Assembly (NCBI RefSeq): GCF_947496515.1
Contig: NZ_CANMDB010000015.1
Span: forward strand, 1 to 64,000
Direction of reading: 5' to 3'
Source: an uncultured Roseobacter sp.
GTDB lineage: Bacteria > Pseudomonadota > Alphaproteobacteria > Rhodobacterales > Rhodobacteraceae
Length of the DNA stretch: 64,000 nucleotides
Shown here piece by piece: positions 25,098 to 35,352 of this stretch. Each line of letters begins with the position of its first letter. Positions within the stretch are counted from its first letter, which is position 1. The translations under genes and the position numbers were made by a program. Under the pieces are notes generated by a model. The model was not told the origin of the DNA and made no database searches. It worked only from the letters and a program-made list of their open reading frames with translations.

Positions 25098-26561
25098 TCA
25101 GAGGAAGGCAGTCTCCTCAAAGGAGCGTAGTTTCCGGCTGTGGATGCGCTCCAACGGCATGTCGCGTAGCTGCTCCATGGCGCGGATCCCGATCATCAGA
25201 TGGCGCGCAACTTGCGTCTTGTAGAAGTCCGATGCCATGCCCGGCAGCTTTAATTCGCCGTGCAGCGGTTTGTCCGAGACACACAGCAGCGTGCCGTAGG
25301 GCACCCGGAACCGGTAGCCATTGGCGGCGATCGTGGCGCTCTCCATGTCCAGCGCCACCGCGCGGGACTGGCTGAGCCGCTGCACGGGACCCGACTGGTC
25401 GCGCAGCTCCCAGTTGCGGTCGTCGTGGGTGGCGACCGTGCCGGTGCGCATGATGCGCTTGAGCTCGTAGCCTTCCAGATTGGTGACCTGTGCCACGGCC
25501 TTTTCCAGCGCGATCTGGATCTCGGCCAGCGCCGGGATGGGCACCCAGGGCGGCAGATCATCGTCGAGCACGTGATCCTCGCGCAGATAGCCGTGGGCGA
25601 GGACGAAATCGCCCAGAGCCTGTGAGTTGCGCAGCCCCGCACAGTGACCCACCATCAGCCACGCATGCGGGCGTAGCACGGCGATATGGTCCGTCGCCGT
25701 CTTGGCGTTCGACGGCCCGACCCCGATGTTGACCAGCGTGATCCCGGAGCTGTCCTCGCGTTTGAGGTGATAGGTGGGCATCTGCGGTGTCTTGATCGGG
25801 TCGGCGAGCGGTTGGTCCCCGGCGGTGATGGTGGCGTTATCGGTGGAGACGAATTCGGTATAGCCCGAGGTTGGATCATCCAGCTGGGCGCGGGCGTAGG
25901 CCTCGAACTCCGATACGTAGAACTGATAGTTGGTGAACAGCACGTGGTTCTGGAAGTGCTGTGCGTCGGTCGCCGTATAGTGGCTGAGCCGAGCCAGCGA
26001 ATAGTCCACCCGTTGCGCCGTGAAAGGCGCCAGCGGGCCAACACCATCGGCGGAGACATGGGTGCCGTTGACGATGTCGTCATTGGTGGTGTTGAGATCC
26101 GGCACGTCAAAGACATCGCGCAGTGTGAAGTCGGCTGCGCCTTCCTGCGGCACGGTCATCGTCGCATCATGGGCGACGGCGAAATGCACGGGCATGGGCG
26201 TTTCCGACGGACCGATGCTGACAGGCTGGCCGTGGTTCTCGATCAGCAGACCGATCTGCTGGGTCAGGTAGTTGCGGAAGAGATCGGGCCGGGTGATCGT
26301 GGCGCGGAACGTCCCGGGTGCCGAGACGTGGCCGAAGCTCAGCCGCGTGTCCACCTGCGCATAGGAGGATGTCCGGAAGAGCACCTGCGGGTAGAAGGCG
26401 CGGATGCGGCCCGCGGGCGCACCCTCCGCCATGGCGGTGACGAAGTGCTCGCAGAGGAACTGCGTGGCCTGCGTATAAAGCTCCTCCAGCCGGGCGACGG
26501 CGGCGGCGGGATCCATGAAGTCCTGCGCTTCGGGGGTGTCTGGGGTCAAGGTATCGGTCAT
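25098..26561 (-). CDS. amn: AMP nucleosidase
   Basis: A 487-aa enzyme that splits AMP into adenine and ribose 5-phosphate. The N-terminal half (residues about 20-160) is the Amn-specific substrate-binding domain, and the C-terminal half is a nucleoside phosphorylase fold, with GLRNSQALGDFVLAHGYLR and the ALDMESATIAANG segment that holds the conserved Met-Glu-Ser of this fold. The ade gene upstream overlaps by 4 bp, so both are one unit. Together they convert AMP to adenine and then hypoxanthine, a purine salvage or nucleotide turnover route. Confidence 0.94.
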   Translation of the reverse strand: MTDTLTPDTPEAQDFMDPAAAVARLEELYTQATQFLCEHFVTAMAEGAPAGRIRAFYPQVLFRTSSYAQVDTRLSFGHVSAPGTFRATITRPDLFRNYLTQQIGLLIENHGQPVSIGPSETPMPVHFAVAHDATMTVPQEGAADFTLRDVFDVPDLNTTNDDIVNGTHVSADGVGPLAPFTAQRVDYSLARLSHYTATDAQHFQNHVLFTNYQFYVSEFEAYARAQLDDPTSGYTEFVSTDNATITAGDQPLADPIKTPQMPTYHLKREDSSGITLVNIGVGPSNAKTATDHIAVLRPHAWLMVGHCAGLRNSQALGDFVLAHGYLREDHVLDDDLPPWVPIPALAEIQIALEKAVAQVTNLEGYELKRIMRTGTVATHDDRNWELRDQSGPVQRLSQSRAVALDMESATIAANGYRFRVPYGTLLCVSDKPLHGELKLPGMASDFYKTQVARHLMIGIRAMEQLRDMPLERIHSRKLRSFEETAFL

Positions 26562-28360
26562 GAGAGAGGTTCCACCACGGGAATGAATTCAAAGCTGCGC
26601 ACATCCACGAGGCCAAGATCGGAAATGCGCAGTTCGGGGATGACCACAAGGGCCAGCAGGGAGTGTTGCATATAGGCGTTGTTCAGCGTGCAGCCGCAGG
26701 CGCGCATTGCCGCCATCATCCGCTCGGCGGCGGCTGCGACCTCGGCTGCGGGGCGGTCGGACATGAGCCCTGCGATGGGCAGCTCTACCAGGGCCAGCTC
26801 TTCGCTGTCCTTAAAGATCACGATGCCGCCGCCGACTTCGCCCAGCCGGTTGGCGGCCAGCGCCATCTGCTGGTCATCAGTGCCCACGACGATCATGTGG
26901 TGGCTGTCGTGTGCCACCGTCGAGGCCATCGCCATGGGACCTTCGTAACCGAAGCCCGAAACAAAGGCGTTGGTGACGGCGCCCGTGGCGCGGTGGCGCT
27001 CGACCAGGGCGATCTGACAGACCTCACCGGTTGCTTGAACACGGCCGTCGGTCACCGGCAATTCGAATTGCCGGGCCTGCGTCGGGGCCTGGTTCTCCAC
27101 CACCCCGATGACATTGGCGCGCACCGCATTGGCCCCCGCGGGGGAAGGGATTTCGAAATCCCTTCCGCTCAGCGTCTTGCCCAGCCGAACCGTCGCGCGG
27201 GCAGGGGCGGGCCAGTCGTAATGCGGGCAGTCCACCAGGCATTCACCCTCCTGCGCGACGATCTGACCCCGGGCGATCACCGTCTCGATGGGCAGCGTGT
27301 CCAGATCGGAGGTCAGGATCACATCCGCCCGCCGCCCCGGTGTGATGGAGCCGATCTCCCGCTCCAGCCCGAAATGCGTCGCGGTGTTCACGGTGGCCAT
27401 CTGCAGTGCGACCAGCGGATCGCAGCCGCAGGCTATTGCGTGCCGAACGACCCGGTTCATGTGACCTTCGTTCACGAGTGTGCCGGAGTGGCAATCGTCG
27501 GTGCACAGGATCATATTGCGCGGATCGAGGCCCTTTTCGGTCACCGCCGTGATCTGGCTTTCCACGTCGTACCAGGCCGAGCCCAGCCGGATCATCGACC
27601 GCATCCCCTGTCGCATGCGCGCAATGGCATCGGCCTCGCAGGTGCCCTCGTGATCATCCGCCGGACCGCCCGCCACGTAGCCTGCAAAGGCCGGGCCCAG
27701 ATCGGGCGAAGCATAGTGCCCGCCCACAGTCTTGCCAGCTGCTTGCGTGGCGGCAATCTCGGCCAGCATTTTCGGGTCCGCCGCGGAGACACCGGGGAAA
27801 TTCATCATCTCGCCCAGCCCGATGATGCCGGGCCAGCTCATCGCTTCGGCCACATCCTCGGGGGTGATCTCATAGCCCGTGGTCTCCATCCCCGGGGCGG
27901 AGGGCGCGCAGGAGGGCATCTGGGTGAAGATATTGACCGGCTGCAGGAGCGCTTCGTCATGCATCATGCGCACGCCCTCCAGCCCCAGCACATTGGCGAT
28001 CTCGTGCGGGTCGGTGAACATGCTCGTGGTGCCGTGGGGGATCACCGCGCGGGCGAATTCCGCCGGTGTCAGCATGCCGCTTTCGATGTGCATATGCCCG
28101 TCGCAGAGGCCGGGGATCATGTAGCGCCCGTCTGCCTCGATCACCCGCGTGTCGGGGGCGGTGCAGTAGCCTGCATCCGGCACCACGCAAGCGATACGGC
28201 CCGCGGCGATGGCGATGTCATGTCCCTCCAGCACCTCGCGGGTGTGGACATTGACCCATTTGCCTGCGCGAATGACCGTATCGGCGGGCTGGCGGCCGGT
28301 GGCAACGGCGATGAGCGTCGTGGCCACCTCGGACCACGCGGGGAAGGGAGAGTGCGTCAT
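26558..28360 (-). CDS. ade: Adenine deaminase
   Basis: An approximately 600-aa amidohydrolase of the Ade type, which deaminates adenine to hypoxanthine. The metal ligands are in GLCDGHMHIESGM, and later TDDCHSG and HDSHHMIVVG contribute active-site residues. The start is uncertain: ATG 28360 is used here, but AAGG is only two bases before it, and GTG 28375 is possible. It is divergent from the VOC gene with almost no gap, so their promoters must overlap the coding starts. It is coupled to amn downstream. Confidence 0.93.
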   Translation of the reverse strand: MTHSPFPAWSEVATTLIAVATGRQPADTVIRAGKWVNVHTREVLEGHDIAIAAGRIACVVPDAGYCTAPDTRVIEADGRYMIPGLCDGHMHIESGMLTPAEFARAVIPHGTTSMFTDPHEIANVLGLEGVRMMHDEALLQPVNIFTQMPSCAPSAPGMETTGYEITPEDVAEAMSWPGIIGLGEMMNFPGVSAADPKMLAEIAATQAAGKTVGGHYASPDLGPAFAGYVAGGPADDHEGTCEADAIARMRQGMRSMIRLGSAWYDVESQITAVTEKGLDPRNMILCTDDCHSGTLVNEGHMNRVVRHAIACGCDPLVALQMATVNTATHFGLEREIGSITPGRRADVILTSDLDTLPIETVIARGQIVAQEGECLVDCPHYDWPAPARATVRLGKTLSGRDFEIPSPAGANAVRANVIGVVENQAPTQARQFELPVTDGRVQATGEVCQIALVERHRATGAVTNAFVSGFGYEGPMAMASTVAHDSHHMIVVGTDDQQMALAANRLGEVGGGIVIFKDSEELALVELPIAGLMSDRPAAEVAAAAERMMAAMRACGCTLNNAYMQHSLLALVVIPELRISDLGLVDVRSFEFIPVVEPLS

Positions 28361-28410
28361 GTCCTTCCGTGCCACGGGTTCGGAGGATGTTCAAGCGGGG
28401 AAGGCAGGCC

Positions 28411-28830
28411 ATGGACTTCGAGACAGTATCGCCGGAGGATTTCGGCAAGAGCCTGCGCGGTATCGGGTTGAACCTGCTGGTGCGGGATGTCAGGGCGACC
28501 GCGGCGCTGCTGAGCTGCGTCTTTGACATGGGGGTGCACCGGGTGACGGCGGATTTCGCGATTGTCACCTACGGGGAGCAGGTGTTTCAGCTGCACAGCG
28601 ACGGGACCTATCACGCCAATCCGCTTCTGGGGCTCCTGCCGGAGAACCCGCCGCGCGGGGCAGGTGCGGAAATCCGGCTCTATGACACCGATCCGGAGGA
28701 GGCCACGCGGCGGGCCGAGGCCAACGGCATGGTCGTGCTGCAAGCGCCCACCGACAAACCGCACGGGCTGAGGGAAGCCTATCTGCTGGATCCCGACGGC
28801 TACGCCTGGGTGCCGAGCCGACCGCTCTGA
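28411..28830 (+). CDS. VOC (glyoxalase/bleomycin-resistance fold) family protein
   Basis: A 139-aa protein with one pair of beta-alpha-beta-beta-beta units (GIGLNLLVRDVRATAALLSC and the AYLLDPDGYAWVP strand). A single VOC unit pair is normal for glyoxalase-like enzymes, but the metal ligands are not clear here, so the reaction is unknown. ATG 28411 is preferred over upstream codons because the protein then starts at MDFETVSPEDF. It is divergent from ade. Confidence 0.8.
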   Translation: MDFETVSPEDFGKSLRGIGLNLLVRDVRATAALLSCVFDMGVHRVTADFAIVTYGEQVFQLHSDGTYHANPLLGLLPENPPRGAGAEIRLYDTDPEEATRRAEANGMVVLQAPTDKPHGLREAYLLDPDGYAWVPSRPL

Positions 28831-28886
28831 GACAGGTCGCGGTGGATTTGCGGGAACAGCCGGGGCGCGGGTCGCGTTAGGCTGGC

Positions 28887-29891
28887 ATGCCTGCCGCTCC
28901 CAACCGCCCATCCCGCAGACCCGATCTGGTCTACTATCCCGACACTGCCCCGGGCATCCGTCGGCAACGGCGGGGCCGTGGCTTCAGCTACATCGCCCCC
29001 GATGGTACGACCATCGCCCGCGGGGCGGAGCGCCAGCGGATCGAGGCGCTGGCCGTGCCGCCTGCCTACTGCGACGTGTGGATCTGCCCCAAACCCGACG
29101 GCTACCTGCAGGCCACGGGCCGCGACGCCCGGGCGCGTAAGCAATACCGCTATCATCCGGATTGGACGGCCTACCGGTCGCTGCATAAATACGACCATCT
29201 GGCTGATTTTGGCGCGGCCCTGCCCCGGATCCGCCGGCGGATTCTGCAGGATCTCAAAGGCGATCCCGGCGACCGGGATTTCGCCATCGCGGCTGTGCTG
29301 GCGCTGTTGGACCGCGCCTCCATGCGGATCGGAAACCCGGAGTACGCCCGCGAGAACGGCACATTCGGGGCGACGACACTGAGGCCGCGCCATGTCTCGC
29401 TGTCGGGCAGCGAGATCAAGCTGCACTACCCGGCCAAGGGCGGGCACAAGGTGCGCAAGACCCTGCGCGATGCGACGTTGAACCGGACGCTCGCCCGGCT
29501 CGACGATCTGCCGGGCACGTCGCTGGTGGCCTGGGTCGACGAGGCGGGTGCACCCCATCAGGTGACCTCGGATGCGGTCAACACCCGTCTGGTGGATCTG
29601 ACCGGTCAGGAGGCCGTGACCGCCAAAACGTTTCGCACCTGGAACGGCAGCGTCGCGGCGCTTGAGGCCGCACTGGGGCCCGGCAAACGCACCATAACGG
29701 CCATGGCCGAGGCTGCGGCGGCGCGGCTGCACAATACGCCCGCCATCGCGCGCAACAGCTATATCCATCCTGCGGTTACCGAACTGACCGACGAGGATGC
29801 GGGCGACCGGGTCGAGCGGCTGAAGGAGGTCGAGAGCCGGTCCGGCCTGCGCCGGGCCGAAGCACAGCTGCTGGCACTTCTACAGGGATAA
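28887..29891 (+). CDS. DNA topoisomerase IB (poxvirus type)
   Basis: A 334-aa type IB enzyme that relaxes supercoils through a transient 3'-phosphotyrosine. Tyr 292 in ARNSYIHP is the nucleophile, and the other catalytic residues lie in ASMRIGN (Arg 147), the KVRKTL region and AKTFRTWN (Arg 250). Length and motif order match the short bacterial/poxviral form. It is an accessory topoisomerase found in many alphaproteobacteria. It is followed 90 bp later by a class II aldolase gene. Confidence 0.93.
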   Translation: MPAAPNRPSRRPDLVYYPDTAPGIRRQRRGRGFSYIAPDGTTIARGAERQRIEALAVPPAYCDVWICPKPDGYLQATGRDARARKQYRYHPDWTAYRSLHKYDHLADFGAALPRIRRRILQDLKGDPGDRDFAIAAVLALLDRASMRIGNPEYARENGTFGATTLRPRHVSLSGSEIKLHYPAKGGHKVRKTLRDATLNRTLARLDDLPGTSLVAWVDEAGAPHQVTSDAVNTRLVDLTGQEAVTAKTFRTWNGSVAALEAALGPGKRTITAMAEAAAARLHNTPAIARNSYIHPAVTELTDEDAGDRVERLKEVESRSGLRRAEAQLLALLQG

Positions 29892-29980
29892 TCGCCCGCT
29901 GCCCTAACACGGCTGCTTTATCGGTGGCGGTGACACAGCGGGCATGGTTCAATTGGCGAAACTGAACCGAGGAGCACGCC

Positions 29981-30736
29981 ATGAACATCCAGGAGAACCG
30001 CCCCAACATCGACCATGGGCGGGAGCGCTTGGATCTGGCTGCCGCCTTTCGCTGGACCGTGCGGCTCAACATGCACGAGGCGGTGGCGAACCATTTCAGC
30101 CTGGCCATCAATGAGGACGGGACGAAGTTCCTGATGAACCCCAACCAGATGCATTTTGCACGGATCCGTGCGTCTGACCTGATCGTTGTGGATGCGAATG
30201 ACCCCGGAACACTGGAAGGACCGGATGCGCCCGATCCGACCGCCTGGGGGCTGCACGGCGGCTTGCACCGCCACTGCCCGCACGCGCGCTGTGCCATGCA
30301 CGTTCACTCGCCGTATGCGACGGCACTCGCCACCCTGGCTGACAGCCGCCTGCCGCCCGTGGACCAGAATGCCTGCACGTTTTTCAACCGCGTGGTGGTG
30401 GATGAAAACTACGGTGGGCTGGCCTTTGAAGAAGAAGGTGAGCGCTGCGCGCAGCTTTTCGATGATCCCAAGAAGAAGGTCATGGTGATGGGCAACCACG
30501 GGGTCATGGTGATCGGCGACACGGTGGCCGATACCTTCAACCGGCTCTTTTACTTCGAGCGGGCCTGCATGACCTATATCCTTGCGCTGCAGACGGGCAA
30601 GCCGTTGCGGGTGCTGCCTGATGCGGTGGCCGAGAAGACCGCACGGGAGCTGGAGAGCTACCCAGAACAGGACCAGCGGCATCTGGCGGAGTTGCGTGCC
30701 ATTCTCGATGACGAAGGCAGCAACTACGCCAGCTGA
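29981..30736 (+). CDS. Class II aldolase/adducin family protein
   Basis: A 251-aa protein of the fuculose-1-phosphate aldolase/adducin fold. The zinc ligands are visible as HVHSPYA (the H-x-H pair, about residue 107), MGNHGVMV and the preceding conserved Glu. GAGGA precedes the ATG. Members include sugar-phosphate aldolases and epimerases, and many bacterial copies have an unknown substrate. Neighbouring genes give no pathway clue. Confidence 0.88.
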   Translation: MNIQENRPNIDHGRERLDLAAAFRWTVRLNMHEAVANHFSLAINEDGTKFLMNPNQMHFARIRASDLIVVDANDPGTLEGPDAPDPTAWGLHGGLHRHCPHARCAMHVHSPYATALATLADSRLPPVDQNACTFFNRVVVDENYGGLAFEEEGERCAQLFDDPKKKVMVMGNHGVMVIGDTVADTFNRLFYFERACMTYILALQTGKPLRVLPDAVAEKTARELESYPEQDQRHLAELRAILDDEGSNYAS

Positions 30737-30781
30737 CCGGCGCCTCTTGAACCCCCGGGCGGCACGGCGCATTTTGAGCGG

Positions 30782-31660
30782 ATGACGCGGACGCTTCTTT
30801 CCTTTGGACACGGTTTCAGCGCCCGGGCGCTGGCACCCCGGCTGCTTGACGCAGGTTGGCGCGTGATCGGCACCACACGCAGCGCCGAGAAAGCTGAAAC
30901 CATCGCCCGAACAGGTGTCGAGCCGCTGATCTGGCCGGGGTCGGACCCAAGTGCTGCCATCGGGCAGGCGCAGGCCCTGCTGATCTCAGCCGGGCCAGGG
31001 CCGGACGGCGACCCGGTTCTGGCGGAACTTGAGGCGGACATTCGCGCTGCTGCGCAGAGGCTGGCATGGGTCGGGTACCTCTCCACCACGGGCGTTTACG
31101 GCGATCACGATGGCGGCTGGGTCGATGAGGCGACACCGCTGGCTCCTTCGACAAAGCGTGGTCAGGCGCGGGTCGCGGCAGAGACCGCTTGGCAGACGAT
31201 CCCGGGGCTGCCGCTCCATATCTTTCGGCTGGCGGGGATCTACGGGCCCGGGCGCGGACCCTTTGCCAAGGTCCGCAACGGTACGGCTCGGAGGATCATC
31301 AAGAAAGGGCAGGTCTTCTCCCGCATCCATGTGGAGGATATTGCAACGGTGCTCGAAGCGTCCCTGGCGCAGCCCAACCCGGGGGCTGTCTACAACCTCT
31401 GCGACGATGACCCGGCGCCACCGCAAGACGTCATCGCTTACGCTGCCGAGTTGCTGGGCCAGCCGTTGCCGCCCGCGGTGGATTTCGAGACGGCGGAGAT
31501 GACCCCGATGGCGCGGAGTTTTTACGCCGAGAGCAAGAAAGTGCGGAACGATCGCATCAAGGAGGAGTTGGGTATTGAACTGAGATACCCCACTTACCGA
31601 ACGGGTCTGGAGGCCCTGCTGCGTGACGAAGACCCGAGCCCGGACATTCCAGCCCTTTGA
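30782..31660 (+). CDS. NAD(P)-binding epimerase/dehydratase-like protein (YeeZ type)
   Basis: A 292-aa protein with an N-terminal Rossmann fold. The first strand is followed by GHGFSARALA, a variant of the GxGxxG motif, and YLSTTGVYGDHDGGWVDE and RLAGIYGPGR are the usual SDR-e family strings. It lacks a clear YxxxK pair, as is common in this subgroup. The function is unknown. Its end overlaps the ExoD gene start by 38 bp in another frame. Confidence 0.8.
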   Translation: MTRTLLSFGHGFSARALAPRLLDAGWRVIGTTRSAEKAETIARTGVEPLIWPGSDPSAAIGQAQALLISAGPGPDGDPVLAELEADIRAAAQRLAWVGYLSTTGVYGDHDGGWVDEATPLAPSTKRGQARVAAETAWQTIPGLPLHIFRLAGIYGPGRGPFAKVRNGTARRIIKKGQVFSRIHVEDIATVLEASLAQPNPGAVYNLCDDDPAPPQDVIAYAAELLGQPLPPAVDFETAEMTPMARSFYAESKKVRNDRIKEELGIELRYPTYRTGLEALLRDEDPSPDIPAL

Positions 31661-32240
31661 CGATTGGCCCATGACCCATCTGCTGGACGCTGTCGAGCGC
31701 GCGGCGGAGAGCCGTGAGGTCGAGATGGGCGATATTCTGTCCGAGATCGGTGATCGCACGATCACCCCCATCATCCTTGTGGTCGCGCTTTTGCTGGTCT
31801 CGCCGCTGTCGGGTATTCCCGGGCTGCCGACCCTCGGGGCGGTGATCATCATCATGCTGGCGGTGCAGGGGTTAATGGGGCAGAGGCTGTGGTTGCCGCG
31901 CAGGCTGATGCGGATCAGTGTCGCAGGGCCCAACCTGAAACGGGCCATCGGGTGGCTGCGGCGGCCCGCTGACTGGATTGACCGCAATTCCCATCCGCGG
32001 CTGCAGTATCTGACCCGGGGACCAATGCGCGCGCTGATCCTGCTGCAATGCGCGATCATCCCGTTGGGCTGGCCCGCGCTGGAGTTGCTGCCCGGTGTGA
32101 CCTCTTTCGCGGCGGCAACCGTGGGCCTCTTTGCCTTCGGTCTGTTCGCGCGGGACGGGTACTACGTGATTGCGGGGTATGTCGGGATGGTGGCACTGCC
32201 GCTGTGCCTGTTCCTGCTGGCGCGCATGGCGGTGGCGTAA
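31623..32240 (+). CDS. Exopolysaccharide synthesis protein ExoD
   Basis: A 205-aa membrane protein of the ExoD family, named after a rhizobial gene needed for exopolysaccharide production and alkali tolerance. About four or five hydrophobic segments are visible (IILVVALLLVSPLSGIPGLP is characteristic). GTG 31623 is chosen because GGAGG lies 9 nt before it, which gives a 38-bp overlap with the preceding gene; ATG 31671 without such a site is the alternative. The real role of the family is unclear. Confidence 0.85.
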   Translation: MTKTRARTFQPFDDWPMTHLLDAVERAAESREVEMGDILSEIGDRTITPIILVVALLLVSPLSGIPGLPTLGAVIIIMLAVQGLMGQRLWLPRRLMRISVAGPNLKRAIGWLRRPADWIDRNSHPRLQYLTRGPMRALILLQCAIIPLGWPALELLPGVTSFAAATVGLFAFGLFARDGYYVIAGYVGMVALPLCLFLLARMAVA

Positions 32241-32535
32241 GGAATGATTCTAGCCGCCGCGTGAAGTTGTACCGGACCCGCGGGCGGCTTACGGACGCAA
32301 ATCGCATCGGGCGGAGAAAACGGCGACGTTGTGGACCGGATCGCGGATGCGCGCAATGAGATGATATGTCTCCGTCCGGCGAGTTTATTGGATACGCTCA
32401 ACCTCTGCAGACTTGCCAGACATACAACCACCTTGATGGGCGCACCGGAAAAATCTGAGGCTGATACCGTCACGCATCCAGCATCGCTGGAGGCCCGAAC
32501 GCCAAGTGCTTCCGGGCCACCCTATCAGGCGTTGA
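32241..32535. other. Convergent gap between exoD and dxs
   Basis: About 295 bp. GCCGCC near 32253 and GGCGGC near 32283 form an inverted repeat that could end the exoD transcript. No gene is visible. Confidence 0.45.
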
Positions 32536-34467
32536 TCAAGCGCGTTTGTCGCTGATCGAGGCGACGCCCAGCACGTCCAGTACCTTGCGTTCTATGTGCT
32601 CGGCGTTCATGCCCGCGACCGCGTACATCTCGGCCGGGCTGGCCTGGTCGATGAAGATGTCGGGCAGGACCATGGAGCGGAATTTGAGGCCGGTATCAAA
32701 CACCCCTTCATCCGCCAGAAGCTGGGCGACATGGCTGCCAAACCCGCCGACGGATCCTTCCTCGACGGTGATCAGCGCGTCATGATCTGCGGCCAGTTGC
32801 AGGATCAGATCGCGGTCCAGCGGCTTGGCGAAACGCGCATCGGCCACGGTCGGGGCAACCCCGCGGGCGGCCAAGGCTTCGGCGGACTTTTCCACTTCGG
32901 CCAGACGGGTGCCGAAAGACAGGATGGCCACGCCGGATCCCTCGCGGATCATACGGCCCTTGCCAATCTCCAGCACCTCGCCGCGCTCGGGCATCTCGAC
33001 GCCGTTGCCTTCGCCCCGCGGAAAGCGGAAGGCGATGGGCCCGTCGTCATGGGCTGCGGCGGTGGCGACCATATGCTTCAGCTCGGCCTCATCTGCGGCG
33101 GCCATCACCACGAACCCCGGCAAGTTGGCCAGATAGGCGATGTCAAAGGCACCGGCGTGCGTCGCCCCGTCGGCGCCCACCAGACCCGCGCGGTCGATGG
33201 CAAACCGCACCGGTAACCGCTGGATCGCAACATCATGCACAACCTGATCGTAGCCCCGCTGCAGAAAAGTGGAGTACATCGCACAGAAAGGTTTGAGCCC
33301 GCCCGCTGCCAGTCCGGCGCTGAAGGTGACGCCGTGTTGCTCTGCGATGCCCACATCGAAACAGCGGCTGGGGTAGCGTTCGGCAAAAAGGTTGAGGCCC
33401 GTGCCATCGGGCATCGCGGCTGTCACCGCGCAGATCCGGTCGTCGTCGGCGGCTTCCTGCAGCAGGCTGTCCGCGAAAACACGGGTGTAGCTGGGGGCGT
33501 TGGAGGGCGATTTCTTCTGCTTGCCTGTCACCACATCGAATTTCGCCGTGGCGTGGCCCTTGTCGCGCGCGGTCTCTGCGGGGCCGTAGCCCTTGCCCTT
33601 GCGGGTGATCGCGTGGATCAGAATGGGACCAGTGGCCCGCGCCTTGACCGTGCGCAGGACAGGCAGCAGCTGGTCCATATCATGGCCGTCAATCGGGCCG
33701 AGGTAGGAAAACCCCAGCTCTTCGAAGAGCGTGCCGCCAACCGCCATACCCTTGAGCATGTCCTTGGCGCGCTTGGCGCCCTCGCGGAAGGGTTCGGGCA
33801 GCAGGCTGACAGCCCCTTTGGCGGCGGCCTTGAGGTCCTGAAACGGCTCTTCGGCGTAAAGACGGCTGAGGTAGGAGGACATCGCCCCCGTGGGCGGCGC
33901 GATCGACATCTCATTGTCGTTCAGGATCACGATCATGCGCTTTTTCAGATGGCCCGCGTTGTTCATCGCCTCATAGGCCATGCCCGCGCTCATCGCGCCG
34001 TCACCGATCACCGCGATGGCATCGCCCAGACCTTCGGGCACCACACCGCCCAGATCCCGCGCCACCGCAAAGCCCAGAGCGGCCGAGATCGACGTGGAGC
34101 TGTGCGCGGCCCCGAAGGGATCGTAGGGAGATTCCTTGCGCTTGGTGAACCCGCTCAGCCCGTCTTTCATGCGCAGGGTGCGGATGCGGTCGCGCCGTTC
34201 TGTCAGGATCTTGTGGGGATAGCACTGGTGGCCCACGTCCCAGATGATCTTGTCCCGCGGTGTGTCAAAGACCGCGTGTAGCGCCACGGTCAGCTCCACC
34301 ACGCCGAGACCCGCGCCCAGATGCCCGCCGGTGACGGAGACGGCCGAGACCGTCTCGGCCCGCAGCTCATCTGCCAATCGCCGTAACTCCGGGTCGCTCA
34401 GCGCTTTGAGGTCCGCAGGGCGCCGGATGGTGTCGAGCAGGGGGGTGTCAGGTCGGTCGAGGCTCAT
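32536..34467 (-). CDS. dxs: 1-deoxy-D-xylulose-5-phosphate synthase
   Basis: A 643-aa thiamine diphosphate enzyme that makes the first intermediate of the MEP isoprenoid pathway from pyruvate and glyceraldehyde 3-phosphate. The ThDP motif [18 protein letters not shown] is intact, as are the transketolase-type Tyr/Glu and [15 protein letters not shown] segments. Length is standard. It is the third gene of xseB-ispA-dxs, with only 12 bp after ispA. With ispA downstream in the pathway, this unit supplies C15 diphosphate. A thiBPQ transporter under thiamine control lies at 43.7 kb. Confidence 0.97.
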   Translation of the reverse strand: MSLDRPDTPLLDTIRRPADLKALSDPELRRLADELRAETVSAVSVTGGHLGAGLGVVELTVALHAVFDTPRDKIIWDVGHQCYPHKILTERRDRIRTLRMKDGLSGFTKRKESPYDPFGAAHSSTSISAALGFAVARDLGGVVPEGLGDAIAVIGDGAMSAGMAYEAMNNAGHLKKRMIVILNDNEMSIAPPTGAMSSYLSRLYAEEPFQDLKAAAKGAVSLLPEPFREGAKRAKDMLKGMAVGGTLFEELGFSYLGPIDGHDMDQLLPVLRTVKARATGPILIHAITRKGKGYGPAETARDKGHATAKFDVVTGKQKKSPSNAPSYTRVFADSLLQEAADDDRICAVTAAMPDGTGLNLFAERYPSRCFDVGIAEQHGVTFSAGLAAGGLKPFCAMYSTFLQRGYDQVVHDVAIQRLPVRFAIDRAGLVGADGATHAGAFDIAYLANLPGFVVMAAADEAELKHMVATAAAHDDGPIAFRFPRGEGNGVEMPERGEVLEIGKGRMIREGSGVAILSFGTRLAEVEKSAEALAARGVAPTVADARFAKPLDRDLILQLAADHDALITVEEGSVGGFGSHVAQLLADEGVFDTGLKFRSMVLPDIFIDQASPAEMYAVAGMNAEHIERKVLDVLGVASISDKRA

Positions 34468-34479
34468 GGGTTCCCCTTC

Positions 34480-35349
34480 TCAATTCACGCGGGCGAGCAC
34501 GAAGCGTGCTGCATCTTGTAACGTTTCGGCCTGCGGGCCGTAACCCGCGACGCTGTCGCAGGCGGTCTCGATCAGGTCCGCGGCGCGGCGTTCCGCCCCC
34601 TCCAGCCCCAGCAGGGACACGAAAGTCGCTTTGCCTGCGCGGGCGTCCTTGCCCACGGCCTTGCCAACGGTAGCGGTATCACCCGTCACGTCCAGCACGT
34701 CATCGGCAATCTGGAACGCAAGGCCAAGCGCCCGGGCGTAGGCCTGCAACGGGCCGGGATCGGCCTCCGCCAGCACCGGGCCCGCGGTCGCCGCCCATTC
34801 GATGAGCGCGCCTGTCTTGCCCCGTTGCAAGGCGCTGATGTCTTCCAGCGTCAGCGGATCCTTCGCCGTCTCCGCCGCAATGTCGAGCGCCTGGCCCAGC
34901 ACCATGCCCGCAGCACCGCTGGCCCGTGAGAGGCGCAGGGCAAGCTCAGCCCGGACCTGTGGCTTGGGGCTGGCCTCGGGCCGGGTGACCAGCTCGAACG
35001 CGAGGGTCTGGAGCGCGTCGCCCGCCAGCACCGCGGTTGCTTCATCCCATTTGCGGTGCACCGTGGGTTGGCCGCGGCGAAGATCATCGTCGTCCATGCA
35101 GGGCAGATCGTCATGCACGAGGCTGTAGGCGTGCAGCGCCTCGATGGCGGTTGCCGGCAAGATCGCGCCTGTGGCGTCGATGCCATGCAGCCGCGCGCTT
35201 TCCAGCACAAGAAAGCCCCGCAGGCGCTTGCCACCGCGGGTTGCATGCGCCATCGCATGGATCACCGGAAGGTCGTCGAATTGGTCCAGTACCGCATCGA
35301 ACTGCGCCTGGATGGCCCGGGCGGCATCGCCCAGACGTGCGTCGAACAT
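34480..35349 (-). CDS. ispA: Polyprenyl synthetase (farnesyl diphosphate synthase-like)
   Basis: A 289-aa trans-prenyltransferase. Both Asp-rich motifs are present: the first DDLPCMDDDDLRRG and the second FQIADDVLD. The residues before the first motif (HAYSLVH) fit a C15 product, but chain length is only inferred. It condenses IPP with DMAPP and GPP. It starts 3 bp after xseB and precedes dxs, the common order in Rhodobacterales. Confidence 0.94.
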   Translation of the reverse strand: MFDARLGDAARAIQAQFDAVLDQFDDLPVIHAMAHATRGGKRLRGFLVLESARLHGIDATGAILPATAIEALHAYSLVHDDLPCMDDDDLRRGQPTVHRKWDEATAVLAGDALQTLAFELVTRPEASPKPQVRAELALRLSRASGAAGMVLGQALDIAAETAKDPLTLEDISALQRGKTGALIEWAATAGPVLAEADPGPLQAYARALGLAFQIADDVLDVTGDTATVGKAVGKDARAGKATFVSLLGLEGAERRAADLIETACDSVAGYGPQAETLQDAARFVLARVN

Positions 35350-35352
35350 GAT

